A DNA stretch of 64,000 nucleotides from Tipula vernalis (Eukaryota > Arthropoda > Insecta > Diptera > Tipulidae), in contig OY282559.1 of assembly GCA_958295665.1 (NCBI GenBank), forward strand, positions 247,686,764 to 247,750,763, in the 5' to 3' direction. Under the pieces are notes generated by a model. The model was given only the letters and a program-made list of their open reading frames with translations. It was not told the origin of the DNA and made no database searches. The translations under genes were made by a program, and so were the position numbers. Positions 19,247-28,511 of this stretch are shown here, in pieces (the first letter of the stretch is position 1; the number at the start of each line of letters is the position of its first letter).

Positions 19247-19908
19247 TGTTGGATGTAATTAGCAAATAAAACACTTCAATTTTATTTTTGGTTTTAATTA
19301 ATTAATTTAATTTTTTATTCCGACTTGATGTTTTTTTTGTGTGCTATCACGCTGACTTTTCAATTGGTACCTACTCTTTTTTCTCCACTGAACAAAAAGT
19401 GTGGCCAAATAAAGTTGCATAGTTTTGTGATAGGTCGCGCATCGATCAACAATTAAAAAATGTACATCTGGGGTGAGATGTTGTAACCATCACGTTTTTC
19501 GCTTCGATGCATTTTCGATAGAATAACGGTATTTTAGAACTAAATTGTTTTAAAATTTTATATTTTTAACAAAGCAGTACAGTTATTCTATCGAAAATGC
19601 ATCGAAGCGAAAAACGTGATGGTTGCAACATCTCACCCCTGGTACCATTGATTATATAAACAAACTACTATAATTTGACGTTTCCAAAATAAATGTCAAT
19701 GTTGTTTTTTCTTAATGATGATTTTTTTAATGGAATATTAATTTGTTTATTGATATAATTTTCAGCATTGATGATAGCCACTGGCCAGTAATAATGAATC
19801 AACGACTAAAATAAGTTACAGTGTATGCAGTGTATGGTGTTGTGATTAACTAAAATTTTCTCTTCATTTTAGCTACTAAGCGATGTTTGTTGATGATGAA
19901 GCCGAACA
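19247..19908 (-). repeat. BEL-2 3' LTR (left, 662 bp, carries hairpin insert A)
   Basis: Starts TGTTGGAT and ends GCCGAACA. Without its insert and that insert's 3-bp duplication it corresponds to about 490 bp shared with 25209-26148. Visible LTR differences are few (for example a 4-bp CTAC indel near 19371 and a short change in the GTGTGG word), so the insertion is fairly young. Confidence 0.95.
19471..19638. mobile_element. Hairpin insert A (168 bp) in the left BEL-2 LTR
   Basis: Terminal inverted repeats of about 57 bp start GGGTGAGATGTTG and differ by one base between arms (TTGTAACC versus TTGCAACC). A ~54-bp AT-rich loop separates them. Flanked by CTG on both sides (19468-19470 and 19639-19641). 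It has no coding capacity: a miniature inverted-repeat element. Three-bp duplications are seen in several DNA transposon groups, so the class is left open. Confidence 0.9.
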
Positions 19909-21798
19909 TTCCCCCGCCCTTGACTCGTATGAGTCAATTGTTGGAATCAGACAAATTTTGGTGATAGGTCTTTTGAAGGTGCTCGTTGCTGTTTTTACGG
20001 TAACTACTCGTATCAAGTTATCTCGTTCTGGATGTACTTCGACTACTTTTGCTAGTGGCCATCTCGCTGGTGATATGTTTTCATCCTTCAATATGACTAC
20101 GTCGACAATTTTTATTTGTTTGGCTGAATGACATGGCTTGTTTAGTTGATTTAACGTTGTGAGATATTCGTCGTGCCAACGACGCCAAAAATGCTGGATT
20201 AATTTTTGGAGCATCTGCCACCTCGATAGTGTGTTTAGTCTGGTGTGGATCAATGTCGACTCTGGAGCAAGTGTAAGTGGATGCCCCAATATAAAGTGTG
20301 CTGGGGTCAATGGATCATCGCTATCATCGTTCCGACACAACGGTCTTGAATTAAGAATTGCTTCTACCTGCTTTAAGAACGTAAGGAATTCTTCGTAATT
20401 TAGTATGGTCTCTCCTATGACACGTTTAATGTGGAATTTCGTCGACTTCACGGCAGCTTCCCATAAGCCACCAAAGTTTGGAGCAGCTGGTGGTATAAGA
20501 TGCCACTTAGTACCCTGGTCGACTGTCCAATCGATCACCTTGTTCGAGAAACTTTCCGACCGTAGTAGATCCCTCATCTCTTGAAGTTGATTAATAGCGC
20601 CGAAGAAGTTGGTAGCGTTATCTGAGAACAGATCCGAACAGATCCCTCTAGACGATTGGAACCTCTTTAGCGCAGCTATAAATGAATCAGTGCTTAAATT
20701 CGTCACTAACTCGATGTGTATTGCCTTTGTCGACATACACGTAAAAATACAAATATAACCCTTTATGATTTTCGAATTCCTTAGTTGGTGGGCCTTGATT
20801 AAGTATGGACCCGCATAATCAATGCCACTTTGAATGAATGGTCTGACGAGATTAACCCGTGGTGCGGGTAGTTGCCCCATCATTTGCTGTTGAACCTTTT
20901 TTCTAAATCGGTGGCACTTTAAGCATTGATTAATTGTGCCTTTTATGAGATGCTTTGCGCGCACAATGTGGAACCTCTGTCTGACAAAAGCCATTATGTG
21001 AAACGTGCCGGCATGACACAATTTGCGGTGATAATATTGAATCATTCTCTTTACTACTATGTGCGATGATGGAAGAATAATCGGGTGCTGCGTATCGTAG
21101 TGTAGTGAAGAATTTGACAATCGTCCGGTAACCCGTAGTATACCTTGGCTGTCAAGAAATGGATATAATTTTAATTTGTGTTTATTCGATGTTTTACCTG
21201 ATTGGATGGATTCGATATCAGTTTGGTACGATTGACGCTGAATGTGTTTAATAACGTGGGTCTCAGCAATGTTGAATTCATCTACGGTAATATTTCCAGT
21301 TGTTGTGGAAGAGTTTGGTTGTTTCGCATTTCGGAACAATCTTTGCATTCGGGCCACAATTCTCACTACCATCGGATAACTGGAGACTCTACACATCATC
21401 GCCTCTAATTGACACTCAAACTCATTGAAACTTTGAACGAAATAAGCCTGCGATTCTGCTTCGGGTTCACACGAGAAGTTCATCTTTGCTTCTGGAATGA
21501 TTAGTGGGTTGGTTGAAAGCCAAAGGGGACCTTTCCACCACAAGAAATCATGTTTGAATTCGTTTGGTGTTACTCCTCGAGTGGCTCGATCAGCTGGGTT
21601 CTGCTCTGATTGAACGTGGTGCCATTGGTTTCGGTTGGTGTGCGATAATATTAGGCCAGTACGATTGGCAATGTAGGTTGTCCATAATTTCGGTGGTTTG
21701 GAGAGCCAATCCAACACTATTGAGGAATCAGTATAAAAAAACTGCTTCGGTTGGGTTTTACAAGTTAGTGCAGTTGTGACCTTTCTCATCAACTTCAC
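19876..21798 (-). pseudogene. BEL-2 pol: RNase H end and integrase
   Basis: 640 residues beginning within RNase H (FYTDSSIVLDWLS near 21-33; HHVQSEQNPADRATRG near 60-75). The integrase zinc domain has HRKLCHAG ... CLKCHRF, and the core has SGIDYAGPYL with the first Asp, SDNATNFFG with the second, and FGGLWEAAVKSTKFH near the Glu. The C-terminal domain (ARWPLAKVVEVHPERDNLIRV, RPITKICLIP) ends about 30 bp inside the 3' LTR, so pol and LTR overlap slightly. The annotated start is only the first Met after a frameshift: the preceding RNase H sequence lies in the next block upstream. Confidence 0.9.
19909..19920 (-). promoter_or_regulatory. BEL-2 polypurine tract
   Basis: On the minus strand GGGCGGGGGAA directly abuts the 3' LTR, where second-strand synthesis is primed. 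It is the only G-rich purine run near the LTR edge. Confidence 0.75.
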
Positions 21799-21854
21799 TA
21801 GTAATGTGGCTGCACAAAGCTCTAATCTGGGAATAGATAGCGTTTTTATGGGTG

Positions 21855-22901
21855 CTACCTTTGTCTTGCGGCGATGATATTGATGTTGGCCTCTTGCGAG
21901 GTTGATGTCACCCGCGAATACAGGACAGTAGCATAAGCGTCTTTGGATGCATCAGCAAACCCATGTATTTCAAATGTGTCGTCAGTTGTGTATAGCCATC
22001 TCTTGATTTCTATTTCTTCAATTAACGCAAACTCGTTTCGTACCTTAACCCAACTTTCTCGACATGACTCGGGTAATTCATCGTCCCATCCGAGTTTTTC
22101 AAGCCATAACGCTTGAAAAAGTACCTTGATGGTTATCATGATTGGAGACAACCACCCCATCGGGTCGAATATCCTGGATGACTCAGAAAGTAGTCCGCGC
22201 TTCGTGGTTGTGCTATGTTGTGGTAGGCACACTCGAAATTTGAAAGAATCTCGTGATGGTTGGTAATATAAACCTAGCACTGATATTATTGCTTCACTGG
22301 TTGCAAATTCCCGGTCGATAATTTGTATATCTGCTTCCTCGATATTGTCCAATAATTTGGGATGATTCGCTGACCATTTTTTGAGAATAAAGCCTGCCGA
22401 GCTCATTATTGTCATTAATTGGCCGCGTAACGTTAGTGCATCAGATAGTGAGCAAGCCCCTGTGAGCACATCGTCGACATATATATCTGATTTTACCATT
22501 TCAGCTGTGATTGGGTATTTATGTTGAAACTGGTTGGCGATATAATTCAACGAATTCGTTGCCAAAAACGGTGCAGACGACGTTCCATACGTGACGGTCA
22601 GCAAGCGGTAGTGGTTTAATGGATGATCAGGAGATTCTCGCCATAGTATCCGCTGGTAATCGGTGCCTTCTGCACGGATCCTCACCTGCCGATACATTTT
22701 CTCAATGTCGGCGCTGAATACGCAAGCATGTTTTCGGTATCGCACTAAAATTTCAAACAGCCCTTGTTGAACAGTTGGTCCAATAAGCAACTCATCATTC
22801 AACGACTGCCCTGTTGACGTCTTCTGCGATCCATTGAATACAACCCGCAATTTTGAGGTATCTGCTCTTTTGAATACACCACGGTGAGGCAAATAAAACA
22901 T
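21855..22901 (-). pseudogene. BEL-2 pol: reverse transcriptase and start of RNase H
   Basis: 348 residues starting FYLPHRGVFKR. It has the polymerase motifs FSADIEKMYRQVRI, VTYGTSSAPFLA and DIYVDDVLTG (catalytic YVDD), then FDPMGWLSPI and the RNase H opening HGFADASKDAY. The frame is lost at about 21866, where comparison with BEL-1 indicates one missing base in an A-run, and the next block resumes inside RNase H. The upstream join to the protease block (22902-22937) is also out of frame. Confidence 0.9.
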
Positions 22902-22937
22902 CTGATGATCAGGTCTGGAAATTTCATTTGTGGAATT

Positions 22938-24806
22938 TCAGCCATGTGGCCCAAACCGTTGATAATCCTGCATGAACTTAATGTATCCCAAACGCAATCT
23001 TTCGTTGGTACATAACCGTTTCTCTAACGCGTAAAACTGGCGCAAAGCTGCCGAATATGAATGACCTAATAAAGGTGGGATTCGTTTAAACGGTAAGCCA
23101 ACAATTATTCTTCCCTTTTTGCTCACTTCAACTGTAGCTTCAAAGCGTTCAATGCATGCGGATTCGTCTGGCGTATGCTGTAGCGTATCTGGTATAGCTT
23201 CCGTCTCCCAAAATGATCGAAGGGTTTTATCGATATCAACCTCCTGATGTTCTGCTAGGTATACCCTTTCATTTGAAGTCTTGGGCTCTGAAAGGTATCT
23301 GCCTTCGATTATCCATCCCAGTGTAGTGTTCTGCGCCATCAACGTTGGATTGCCTACTGGTACTTTACCCTCGCTTAACATCTCGAAGAAATAATCGCTG
23401 CCTATTAATAGATCAATTGGACCCGGATTATTAAATGTAGGGTCGGCTAGACTAACTTTGTCATTCGATGGTATGTCAACATCTACCGGGTGAGTTGGTA
23501 GATGTGAGGTAAGTTTGGGCACGATTAGAGCTGCAATTTGGTAAATAACATCACGATGAACTCTCGATCTTATTATGAGGTGTGTTAGTCCCTTGGATGT
23601 TCCTGCCTTGGTTCCACCGATACCACTTACGACAACTCTGGCATTCGACTTGGTTAGGTGCAGTTTATTAGCACACGATTCCTTGAGAAATGATCTGGTT
23701 GAACCAGAATCTAGTAATCCTCGAATAATATGCCAGTTGTTAAAACTATCCTTCACTTCGACTAACACTGTTGGTAACATCGCATTTTCGATAGCGATAT
23801 TTGCATCCTTGATAACAGCTGATGTATAGGTTTCGCTGGTTGATGCTTTTGGATTACTGTCGGAAGCGCCTTCAGTAGACTTCTGTTGGTTGAGCCCTTT
23901 ACTGTCATCAGGATCGGAATGAACAAGAGTGTGATGTCTTCTTCTGCAAATTTGACATGTTCTTCTTGAACGACATTGGTAGACGGCATGATTTCCTCCA
24001 AGACAGTTGAAGCATCTCTGGTTTTCCTTTAGAAAATTCCTGCGCTCAAGTAATGCCATAGATTTGAAACGCGTACATTCGAAAAGACGATGGCGATCAC
24101 CGTTGCATAATTTGCAGGGTACTGGTAATGATTCAGCGTAGAAGATCTTACTAACTGGTTGCGATTTGGTTTCAGGTTTCCTTTGAGACGACTTAACTTC
24201 TGTAAGTGCGTTGACACGATTTAATAAAAAATCTAGAAAGCTCTGCAGCGTCGGGAAATCCTCTTCAGCAGATTTGTATCTCCATGCCTTTCTTGTTTCG
24301 TCGTCAAGTCGCTCCATTGCCATGAAAATGAGCCAAGGGTCGCGTGACTCTGCGTCCTTGCCCAGCGCCTTAAGACCTCGTACTACTTCGTCCAAATTGT
24401 CATGAAAAGCCGTAAGGTGAACAGCGGTAGCCTTGGTAATCCTTGCTTGGTCCAAAAATGCATTGATGTGAGCCTCGACTATCGGTTTCTTTTTGTCGTA
24501 ACGTTTGGTGAGCCGCTGAACTACTTTGATGTAGCTAGCATCGTCTACCCGTAGATGGCTGATTAGGTTATAAGCGTTGCCCTTCAGGAGTCCCTGAAGG
24601 TACTTGAATTTTTGTGCTGGTGACAATGACACATTTTCATGGACGGTAGATGAAAATATGTCGTAGAATGATTGCCAGTTTTTTAGATCTCCATCAAATG
24701 TTGGCATAGTAAGGGACGGCAACTTAAAATCTGACGTTGGGTTGACATTACTGGTAGCATCGAACGACTGCTCATGACTAGATGGCTGATGACTTCCGGA
24801 TTTCAC
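22938..24806 (-). pseudogene. BEL-2 gag (most) and protease
   Basis: 622 codons from the first possible start after the in-frame stop; the initiator shown is a GTG and is probably not real. It contains the BEL gag motif LPSLTMPTFDGDLKNWQSFYDIF near residue 30, Cys/His knuckles CKLCNGDRHRLFEC, CFNCLGGNHAVYQC and CQICRRRHHTLVH, and an aspartic protease with LLDSGSTRSFL followed by LLIGSDYFFEML. The frame ends in ...YQRFGPHG and stop, where one extra G in a GGG run shifts it out of the reverse transcriptase frame. Confidence 0.9.
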
Positions 24807-24839
24807 CCGAATTAGCGCCTGTAATTGCGGAATGATCGC

Positions 24840-25070
24840 CTAATAGTGATCATCAACGGTATCCATTTCAGATGGTGCGGTTGCATCGATCTCAAATATG
24901 GCGTCTTCGGTCGAAATAAATTCTGTGTACAATTCATGCGCGTTATCACATCGAGTTTTTAGGTCATCATAAGCTAAACTTGCACCATTTGCATCAATAT
25001 AATTTTTAAGGCGAGTGAGCTGACCCTTTATGATGCCTTTCCTTTTGTTCAACTTTTCCATTTTATTCAA
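24840..25070 (-). pseudogene. BEL-2 gag N-terminus, ending at an in-frame TAG
   Basis: 76 codons starting MNKMEKLNKRKGIIKGQLTRL, which matches in character the basic, helical start of BEL gag proteins. The TAG at 24840-24842 is in frame with the downstream gag block: after it, 11 sense codons lead directly into 22938-24806. A single C-to-T change (CAG to TAG) would explain it. Stop readthrough is possible but has no special support. Confidence 0.85.
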
Positions 25071-25180
25071 ACACGAAACAAAAAAAAAAAACTTAATTAA
25101 TGGCAGCTATCTGACACACGCGGTTTTGTGGTTTTTATTACTAATATTATGAAGCTTATGGTATGATATTGCCGGTAAGC

Positions 25181-25203
25181 TTCGAATCCGACTCGAAGGA
25201 CCA
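25181..25203 (-). promoter_or_regulatory. BEL-2 primer-binding site, tRNA-Tyr
   Basis: The plus strand reads as the T-arm and acceptor end of tRNA-Tyr through CCA (TTCGAATCCG, then ACTCGAAGGACCA), 23 nt with one G-to-A difference from the expected tRNA end. It lies 5 bp inside the 5' LTR. Pairing extends further into the T arm than in BEL-1. Confidence 0.8.
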
Positions 25204-25208
25204 GAAAA

Positions 25209-26148
25209 TGTTGGATTTAATTAGCAAATAAAACACTTCAATTTTATTTTTGGTTTTAATTAATTAATTTAATTTTTTATTCCGACTTGATGTTTTTTTT
25301 GTGTGCTATCACGCTGACTTTTCAATTGGTACTCTTTTTTCTCCACTGAACAAAAAGTGTGCTAAAATAAAGTTGCATAGTTTTGTGATAGGTCGCGCAT
25401 CGATCAACAATTAAAAAATGTACATCTGTGGCCCTATTCTGGCTATTCCCTGGGAATTGGGAGTTGAACTATTTTGACAGTATTCTAGCAGTTTGGAATT
25501 ATTTTTTCCAAAAGTGTATTCTGGCGATTGGGAATTTTTATTGTAGGGAAAATATAATTCCATTTTATGTAAGTTTTGACGTTTATTTTTCTCAAATTTT
25601 TTTTTTGGGAATTAGAAGAAACTGTTTGTTTTATGTATTTTCAAAATTTTATTTACAACGTAGTATCGGTAAAGTTTTTATTTTATATGTAGAAAATAAA
25701 ATTTTTAAATAATGGCGGCTGCAAAATTTGAAATAGTGGTTTTTCCCATTGGATGATTCCCAATTACGCCAGCACTTTTGGGAATTGGGGAATAAAAAAT
25801 TGGGAATTATTGAAGTTTGGAAATATAGCAATATTTTTCTCAATTCCCAATTCCCAGGGAATAGCCAGAATAGGGCCACTGGTACCATTGATTATATAAA
25901 CAAACTACTATAATTTGACGTTTCCAAAATAAATGTCAATGTTGTTTTTTCTTAATGATGATTTTTTTAATGGAATATTAATTTGTTTATTGATATAATT
26001 TTCAGCATTGATGATAGCCACTGGCCAGTAATAATGAATCAACGACTAAAATAAGTTACAGTGTATGCAGTGTATGGTGTTGTGATTAACTAAAATTTTC
26101 TCTTCATTTTAGCTACTAAGCGATGTTTGTTGATGATGAAGCCGAACA
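25209..26148 (-). repeat. BEL-2 5' LTR (right, 940 bp, carries hairpin insert B)
   Basis: Same TGTTGGAT...GCCGAACA ends as the left LTR. Its extra length is entirely a 450-bp insertion at 25429-25878. Without it the LTR is about 490 bp and nearly identical to its partner. Confidence 0.95.
25429..25878. mobile_element. Hairpin insert B (450 bp) in the right BEL-2 LTR
   Basis: Terminal inverted repeats of about 38 bp start TGGCCCTATTCTGG and continue through CTATTCCCTGGGAATTGG, with one difference between arms. Shorter GGGAATTG / CAATTCCC words are scattered inside. Flanked by CTG at 25426-25428 and 25879-25881, the identical LTR position used by the unrelated insert A. No coding capacity is evident; the two open frames here are shadows of the inverted repeats. 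It is a miniature inverted-repeat element of unassigned class. Confidence 0.9.
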
Positions 26149-26179
26149 GTGAGTGTTATTAATTAGAACCAAATATGTC

Positions 26180-26361
26180 TGATTCTGAGAATACTGGTTT
26201 AGGTAATACGGGTTCCAAGTCAAGAACGACAATGTACGACAAATATCACCAAGTCCAAGTGAAACTAGAAATACTAGAAGAGGGTGCGTCAATGGATCGT
26301 TAGCCTTTCGAAGAAGACTACGAACTGGTTGAGAGCTCATCATTATTGAATAAGCTTAACG

Positions 26362-26407
<46 letters not shown>

Positions 26408-26830
26408 ATGCAATCTTTTCTGGGGCTCAAGGCACTCCCAACTCTTTCGCAGTTAATTTTACCGTCCTACTTTACGCAGTATTAGCCAAATCGAGGACGT
26501 ACGGCTATAGACCCGCTTTTGTATAAACCACCTGCACATTGCATTGCTTCATGCCAACCTATAGTGCTGACATGAAAGGTGGGTCGGCCCATGGATTCTG
26601 CACTCTCAACAGGGGGTCATAGTTGTGTTCATCGTCATCACCGATCGTAATCAGATGATGAAAAATCCCTTTTGCATCCCGCCCCTATCGGGATTCGAAC
26701 CCGGTACCTCCCGATCCAAACGCCGCAGCTTTAACCACTGCGCCGTAAGCTTAACGAAATAAAAAAAGAAAATGAACAAAGGGAAGCGATTAACTTTAAA
26801 TCATCAGCCAACAGTACTTGATTGATTGAT
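26180..26830 (+). pseudogene. Possible gag start of the older BEL-3 element
   Basis: Plus-strand reading from an ATG at 26185 gives MSDSENTGLGNTGSK, then HQVQVKLEILEEGAS, a stop, and PFEEDYELVESSSLLNKLNEIKKEN continuing on the far side of the SINE at 26364-26745. The acidic, helical character and the position upstream of a plus-strand BEL reverse transcriptase suggest a BEL gag N-terminus. No diagnostic motif proves this, and a host exon is not excluded. The SINE's duplication lies inside this frame, so the reading is continuous before the SINE inserted. Confidence 0.4.
26364..26745 (-). mobile_element. tRNA-derived SINE with 39-nt poly(A) tail
   Basis: On the minus strand the element starts with a Pol III box A (GGCGCAGTGG, 26735-26744) and an exact box B (GGTTCGAATCC, 26691-26701), spaced about 33 nt as in a tRNA, and ends in a run of 39 A (T26364-26402 on the plus strand). 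It is bounded by 13-bp duplications TAAGCTTAACGAA at 26351-26363 and 26746-26758. Long duplications and a poly(A) tail indicate LINE-driven retroposition. The intact tail and duplications suggest recent insertion. Between box B and the tail lies a ~290-bp unrelated body. Confidence 0.9.
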
Positions 26831-27415
26831 TGATTGCGATGTACGATCAAGCATTAAGCAAGTCTCCCGTATTATAAATGCGAATACCACACCACTAATA
26901 CCCATGTCACGACACCATTCTTCATGAAGCCAAACCCCGTAAAGAAAGGCTTCACATCGAATAACCACCCACATAAGTCTAATAGTATGATATCCCCCCC
27001 TGGCCAGGCTGCCGTCGTACACCTTTTTACATATAACAAGATCGAGGGATGGGAAAGGAATGTTAGCAACAAAGACTCAACCCGGTTCCAGACACCTAAG
27101 TAGTTGATAGTTAGTAAATTTGTTAGTATTAGTAATTTAGCAAGACAATACAATTTTTTTTTAAAGTTCTTCTACTGCTCCAACCTGTAAGAGAAGAGAC
27201 ACAATGACAACACAAATTTCCTGGTGCCGCAAACTCTTTTTTCTGAAAAGCTGTAAACAACTATTATTATTCCCTCCACCATTTGTTCCATCGGCGGTTG
27301 TGAGGGGGGCGAGATTTCGTTCCATCATCATGTTCCCATGCGGTCACCCAAATTTGTACTAACTGTAGGTAGTGTTGCTTGACGTTGTTGTTGAAATCGT
27401 TGCGTCTCTGCTGTC
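26821..27415. repeat. Dispersed ~600-bp repeat, copy 1
   Basis: Begins ATTGATTGATTGATTGCGATG and ends GCGTCTCTGCTGTC. The same sequence with indels is at 36662-37344. Shared blocks include CAAGCATTAAGCAAGTCTCC, CCATTCTTCATGAAGCC, GATGGGAAAGGAATGTTAGC and GGTGCCGCAAACTCTTTTTTC. No open frame, no inverted ends and no poly(A) tail are visible, and the class is unknown. This copy interrupts the BEL-3 relic. Confidence 0.85.
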
Positions 27416-27432
27416 TCTTCTACTCGCCCCCT

Positions 27433-27742
27433 CGAGCAACAGGATTTGCAACTTATTTGGTGAAGAGATCATCCATTGGACAATTTTAACTGTTATAAAC
27501 TATCTACGGTGACGTACGGAACTAAAAGTGCTCCATTTCTAGCGACACGCACATTACTTCAATTAGATTTAGATGCAATTAATTCGTTCCCAACAGCTTC
27601 CAAAATTTTGACGAATGATTTTAACGAGGATGATGTTCTGACGGGCTCTGACACAATTAAGTTACTAGAACTACTAGGACAGGGTGGATTTCAACTACGA
27701 TTCTTTCGTCCCCTTCCGAATCTTCGCCGAACATATCATTAG
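27433..27742 (+). pseudogene. BEL-3 reverse transcriptase relic
   Basis: A QQDLQLIW-stop-RDHPLDNFNCYKLSTVTYGTKSAPFLATRTL reading (in two pieces) is the BEL/Pao polymerase block around motif B, followed by a NEDDVLTG version of the YVDD catalytic box in which the Tyr-Val is lost. The frame then drifts. The finger domain and gag-protease are missing upstream, replaced by the dispersed repeat at 26821-27415. Confidence 0.8.
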
Positions 27743-27924
27743 TGCTTGGTCTCTTCTCTTAGGATACTGTGCGTGATGAGTTCGAAACGAATTTTTCTAA
27801 GTTCTCTTTATAATCGATTTGTATTAAACGAAATATATTGTCGGAGATTTGCTAGTTATTTGACCCGTTAGGGTTGTACTCCCCAATGATATTAACTACG
27901 AAAATTATAATGCCAAACCATCTG

Positions 27925-28200
27925 GACGCTTCATAATGTAGACTGGGATGACGTCATTACACATGAAGTACGTGATGACTGGATAGAATTCGAAAGACAG
28001 TTAATAACACTCAATCTATTTACCGTCCCACGATGTATTTTAGTGCTAAAGTTTGAAGTAACGCAGATTAATGGATTCTCATATGCTTCCGAGAAAGATT
28101 TCAGTTGTGTTTTGTATCTGCGAATCACGGATCAACAAAACAAGCATCATACAAGATTAATATGCTCAAAATCTATAGGGTTGCGAGGCGACGCTTAAGA
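27925..28200 (+). pseudogene. BEL-3 connection/RNase H relic
   Basis: Plus-strand reading gives WDDVITHEVRDDWIEF, then LNLFTVPRCIL and GFSYASEKDFSCVLYLRI. These match the W(D/E)(D/E)-L linker and the RNase H opening (HGFSDAS in BEL-1) of BEL/Pao pol. The catalytic Asp of the SDAS box is replaced by SYAS, and several frame breaks are present. It is a decayed relic in order between the reverse transcriptase at 27433 and the integrase end at 28400. Confidence 0.7.
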
Positions 28201-28399
28201 GGCAAACTATAGAGGTAAAAAGATTAATTGGGTTACGTTCAATGACTCTCGAGGATTATTACACATTAATTTGTCAAATTGAAGCGTACCAAAACTTAAG
28301 GCCATTAAGTGCAATTTCTAATGATCCTACAGATTTTACCGCTCTATCTCCTGGTACCATTTTTTAATTGGTTGTCCGTTATTAGCTCTCCCAGAACCA

Positions 28400-28511
28400 C
28401 CGATGCTTGACTTGAATATTAATAGGTCATCTAGATGCCAAATAATACAAGCAATGTTCCAAGTGTTTTGGAAACGTTGGAACTGTGAATACTTCAAAAA
28501 CGCTATAAATC
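28400..28511 (+). pseudogene. BEL-3 integrase C-terminal region, part 1
   Basis: The reading SRCQIIQAMFQVFWKRWNCEYF corresponds to the conserved R-----Q-FW-RW--EY segment after the integrase core in BEL-1 and BEL-2. It is cut at about 28511 by the 3.1-kb transposase element and resumes at 31619. Confidence 0.75.

Larger units (their letters stand above)
19247..26148 (-). mobile_element. BEL-2, BEL/Pao LTR retrotransposon with broken gag-pol
   Basis: LTR-bounded minus-strand element with GTGAG duplications, tRNA-Tyr primer-binding site, polypurine tract and gag-pol in four blocks. Lesions are an in-frame TAG in gag, disturbed frame at the protease/reverse transcriptase join and one lost base in RNase H. 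It is related to BEL-1 in domain order but clearly a different family. Confidence 0.95.

Noticed and set aside
25181..25203. Partial tRNA-Tyr gene
   Set aside because: Only the 3' end is present, next to an LTR, including CCA that nuclear tRNA genes lack; it is a primer-binding site.
26691..26745. Possible tRNA gene (box A and box B)
   Set aside because: There is no cloverleaf, and a poly(A) tail plus 13-bp duplications show that it is a SINE head.
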